DNA from: Ruminococcus sp.
GTDB taxonomy: Bacteria > Bacillota > Clostridia > Lachnospirales > Lachnospiraceae
NCBI GenBank assembly: GCA_020024635.1
Contig: JAHHTL010000057.1
Span: 1 to 8,609 of the forward strand
Length of the DNA: 8,609 bases
Direction of reading: 5' to 3'
Numbering within the stretch: the first letter of the stretch is position 1; each line of letters begins with the position of its first letter. Under the pieces are notes generated by a model that saw nothing but the letters and a program-made list of their open reading frames with translations, was not told where the DNA came from and did no database searches. This document shows positions 7,535 through 8,609 of the stretch, piece by piece. Both the position numbers and the translations under genes were made by a program.

Positions 7535-7568
7535 CAGACCTACTTCTTTACCTCCAGATAGGATAAGA
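7520..7568. repeat. 8-bp inverted repeat bracketing the -35 box, candidate operator pair
   Basis: TCTTATCC (7520-7527) and GGATAAGA (7561-7568) are perfect inverse copies, with centres 41 bp apart (about four helical turns). One arm sits inside the spacer between the -35 and -10 boxes and the other upstream of the -35 box. This is a plausible layout for cooperative binding by a regulator such as the XRE protein encoded next. The symmetry is seen; binding is inferred. Confidence 0.35.
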
Positions 7569-7623
7569 TCAGTATTGTTACATTGTGCTTTTTACAATTC
7601 AAGAACTGTATTTCCACATAAAT

Positions 7624-7651
7624 AATGGGCTGCTACTCAAAGCAACCCATT
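7624..7651 (-). terminator. Hairpin terminator after the TnpV-like gene
   Basis: A 10-bp stem (AATGGGTTGC with GCAGCCCATT, one G-U pair) encloses an 8-nt loop. It starts 5 nt after the stop of the TnpV-like gene and lies about 90 nt upstream of the hsd -35 box. On the minus strand the stem is preceded by AAAAA but followed only by ATTATTTA, so the U tract is poor. In the plus direction it is followed by TTTTT, so it may work both ways and insulate the hsd operon. Confidence 0.6.
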
Positions 7652-7656
7652 TTTGC

Positions 7657-8007
7657 TCAATTATAAATTAACTCTGTCAAAACTATTTCTTCTGCCTGTG
7701 CCTTAATTGAATTCATGTGCTGTACCCATTCCATTTGATGGGTAGCTTTATCTGGTGTCGGATTCCTCTTAAGTAATTCAGTCATCAGCTGCTCTACTCT
7801 GCGATGTGCCGTTTTATCAATCTCCCACAGATGCGGAAATAGCCTCTCTGTCAGAATCAAGTCATTCAATAGCATTTGATTGTTTTCCTCAAGAAATGCT
7901 CTACGCATCTTCCCATATTTTCCAAGTAGCTTATCGTCTGTATACTGCAACCGAATATTAGGGATGAGATAATCACCGCAACGAGTGTAGATGAAATTCT
8001 GTTCCAT
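7657..8007 (-). CDS. tnpV: TnpV-family transposon-encoded protein
   Basis: The 116-aa protein matches the TnpV family of small proteins on clostridial mobilizable transposons; the name comes from Tn4451. Signature parts are YTRCGDYLIPNI near the N-terminus (7-18), a helical middle, and the C-terminal block WVQHMNSIKAQAEEIVLTEL (94-113) ending in IYN. Its molecular role is not established. I choose ATG 8007, which has GGAGG 7 nt upstream and gives the usual family length. An in-frame ATG at 8043 overlaps the upstream stop as ATGA but has no ribosome site. It follows the double helix-turn-helix gene and is probably co-transcribed with it. No recombinase or relaxase gene is in the window, so this is either the edge or a remnant of an element. 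Confidence 0.85.
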   Translation of the reverse strand: MEQNFIYTRCGDYLIPNIRLQYTDDKLLGKYGKMRRAFLEENNQMLLNDLILTERLFPHLWEIDKTAHRRVEQLMTELLKRNPTPDKATHQMEWVQHMNSIKAQAEEIVLTELIYN

Positions 8008-8039
8008 AATCATTCCTCCAATCATTTTATCGTACAACT

Positions 8040-8579
8040 TCATTTTAAGAGATTCTCACTTAAAAGTGAAGTTTGTGGATTGATCTCATTTAGTGTGGAA
8101 CATATCTGCTGATATAGTTTCCTTGACGGTCTACGGTTCCCTTCTTCGAGTTTGTAGTAGTAACTTGGTATAATTCCCATTTGCTGTGCAAAAACCTTCT
8201 GTGACAGTCCTAACGCTGTCCTTAGTCTTTTTAAGGCTTTGGTATAGGGTACCGCAAGGAAACTCGAGAAATCATCATACAGTAAGGCTGGTTCGATCCC
8301 TAACGTCTCCGCCAATCTGATGGCAACATCATACGGAATTGGGTGTTTTCCATTTTCATACATCACAACAGTTGCTGGTACAATATCCAACTTTTCCGCT
8401 AACTGCCTTGTTGTCATCTGTTTTCGCTGACGGTAATACCTGAGATTATCACAGGGAAGATTGCTTCTAGGCTTTTCTTCAAAAGGTATCGTTAAATGAA
8501 GCAGTAACTTACCCTGATGAAATTCACACAGCGATGTGTGATTAAAAATACCATTGCAAATACTATATGATATTTGCAT
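8040..8579 (-). CDS. Double XRE helix-turn-helix protein, upstream partner of the TnpV-like gene
   Basis: The 179-aa protein has two XRE-type DNA-binding domains in tandem. The first spans about 45-100 (DNLRYYRQRKQMTTRQLAEK, then VPATVVMYENGKHPIP). The second spans about 114-162 (ALKRLRTALGLSQKVFAQQ, then IPSYYYKLEEGNRRPS). A 40-residue N-terminal extension precedes them. Tandem domains in one chain suggest binding to two adjacent half-sites without dimerising, or mimicry of a dimer. The ATG at 8579 is the only usual in-frame start between an upstream TAG (8603-8601) and the first domain. However, GGAG abuts it with no spacing, so initiation may be weak or regulated. The stop overlaps a possible ATG of the next frame (ATGA). 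The promoter must lie at or beyond the right edge. It is likely a regulator of the mobile element; the target is unknown. Confidence 0.82.
   Translation of the reverse strand: MQISYSICNGIFNHTSLCEFHQGKLLLHLTIPFEEKPRSNLPCDNLRYYRQRKQMTTRQLAEKLDIVPATVVMYENGKHPIPYDVAIRLAETLGIEPALLYDDFSSFLAVPYTKALKRLRTALGLSQKVFAQQMGIIPSYYYKLEEGNRRPSRKLYQQICSTLNEINPQTSLLSENLLK
8524..8541. repeat. 7-bp inverted repeat with 4-nt loop in the 5' part of the double-HTH gene
   Basis: TCACACA-gcga-TGTGTGA forms a perfect short stem 38 nt inside the coding region, over codons 13-19. It may be an RNA hairpin or a protein-binding site. It could also be chance, because the surrounding sequence is coding. Confidence 0.35.
8555..8578. 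repeat. 8-bp inverted repeat at the start codon of the double-HTH gene
   Basis: TGCAAATA and TATTTGCA are perfect inverse copies separated by 8 nt. They begin at the T of the ATG start codon. In RNA this would fold part of the start codon into a stem; in DNA it has the shape of an operator. Either would fit self-control by the encoded protein, but this is inference. Confidence 0.4.
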
Positions 8580-8609
8580 CTCCAGCTTGAATGTGATAAA
8601 CTATTTATG

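Noticed and set aside
1..8609. CRISPR arrays, tRNA or rRNA genes, complete insertion sequences.
   Set aside because: No regularly spaced direct repeats, no cloverleaf or rRNA-like sequence, and no transposase with flanking inverted repeats were seen.

Overview
The window looks like chromosomal or island DNA from a low-GC Firmicute. An anaerobic gut clostridium (Lachnospiraceae/Oscillospiraceae type) is my best guess. The reasons are AT-rich codon use, strong GGAGG ribosome sites 6-8 nt before starts, a consensus sigma-A promoter, and a TnpV-family gene of the kind found in clostridial mobilizable elements. This assignment is inference; no rRNA or taxonomic marker is present.

All genes lie on the minus strand, so transcription runs from high to low coordinates. 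From 8579 to 7657 there is a small mobile-element module: a protein with two XRE-type helix-turn-helix domains, followed by a TnpV-like gene and a hairpin at 7624-7651 that probably ends it. A near-consensus promoter (TTGACA, 17 nt, TAAAAT) at 7534-7506 then starts a five-gene operon. In transcription order it holds an XRE regulator, hsdM (methyltransferase), hsdS (specificity), an FRG-domain gene, and hsdR (restriction translocase/nuclease). The junctions are a 17-nt gap, then stop+1 nt, then TAATG, then stop+1 nt, so the genes are translated as one tightly coupled unit. HsdM and HsdS should form the modification enzyme, and adding HsdR gives the restriction complex. The XRE protein probably sets the level of the whole operon.

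The most notable feature is the intact FRG-domain gene locked between hsdS and hsdR. This is the slot that the anticodon nuclease gene prrC occupies in the E. coli EcoprrI locus. That suggests a second, back-up defence effector monitored by the restriction complex, but the activity of FRG proteins is not established from sequence.

The last 385 bases (left edge, downstream of hsdR) hold no intact gene that I can defend. They do contain several inverted repeats: a 20-bp perfect palindrome, two related 27-nt palindromes with compensatory base changes, and a terminator-like hairpin.
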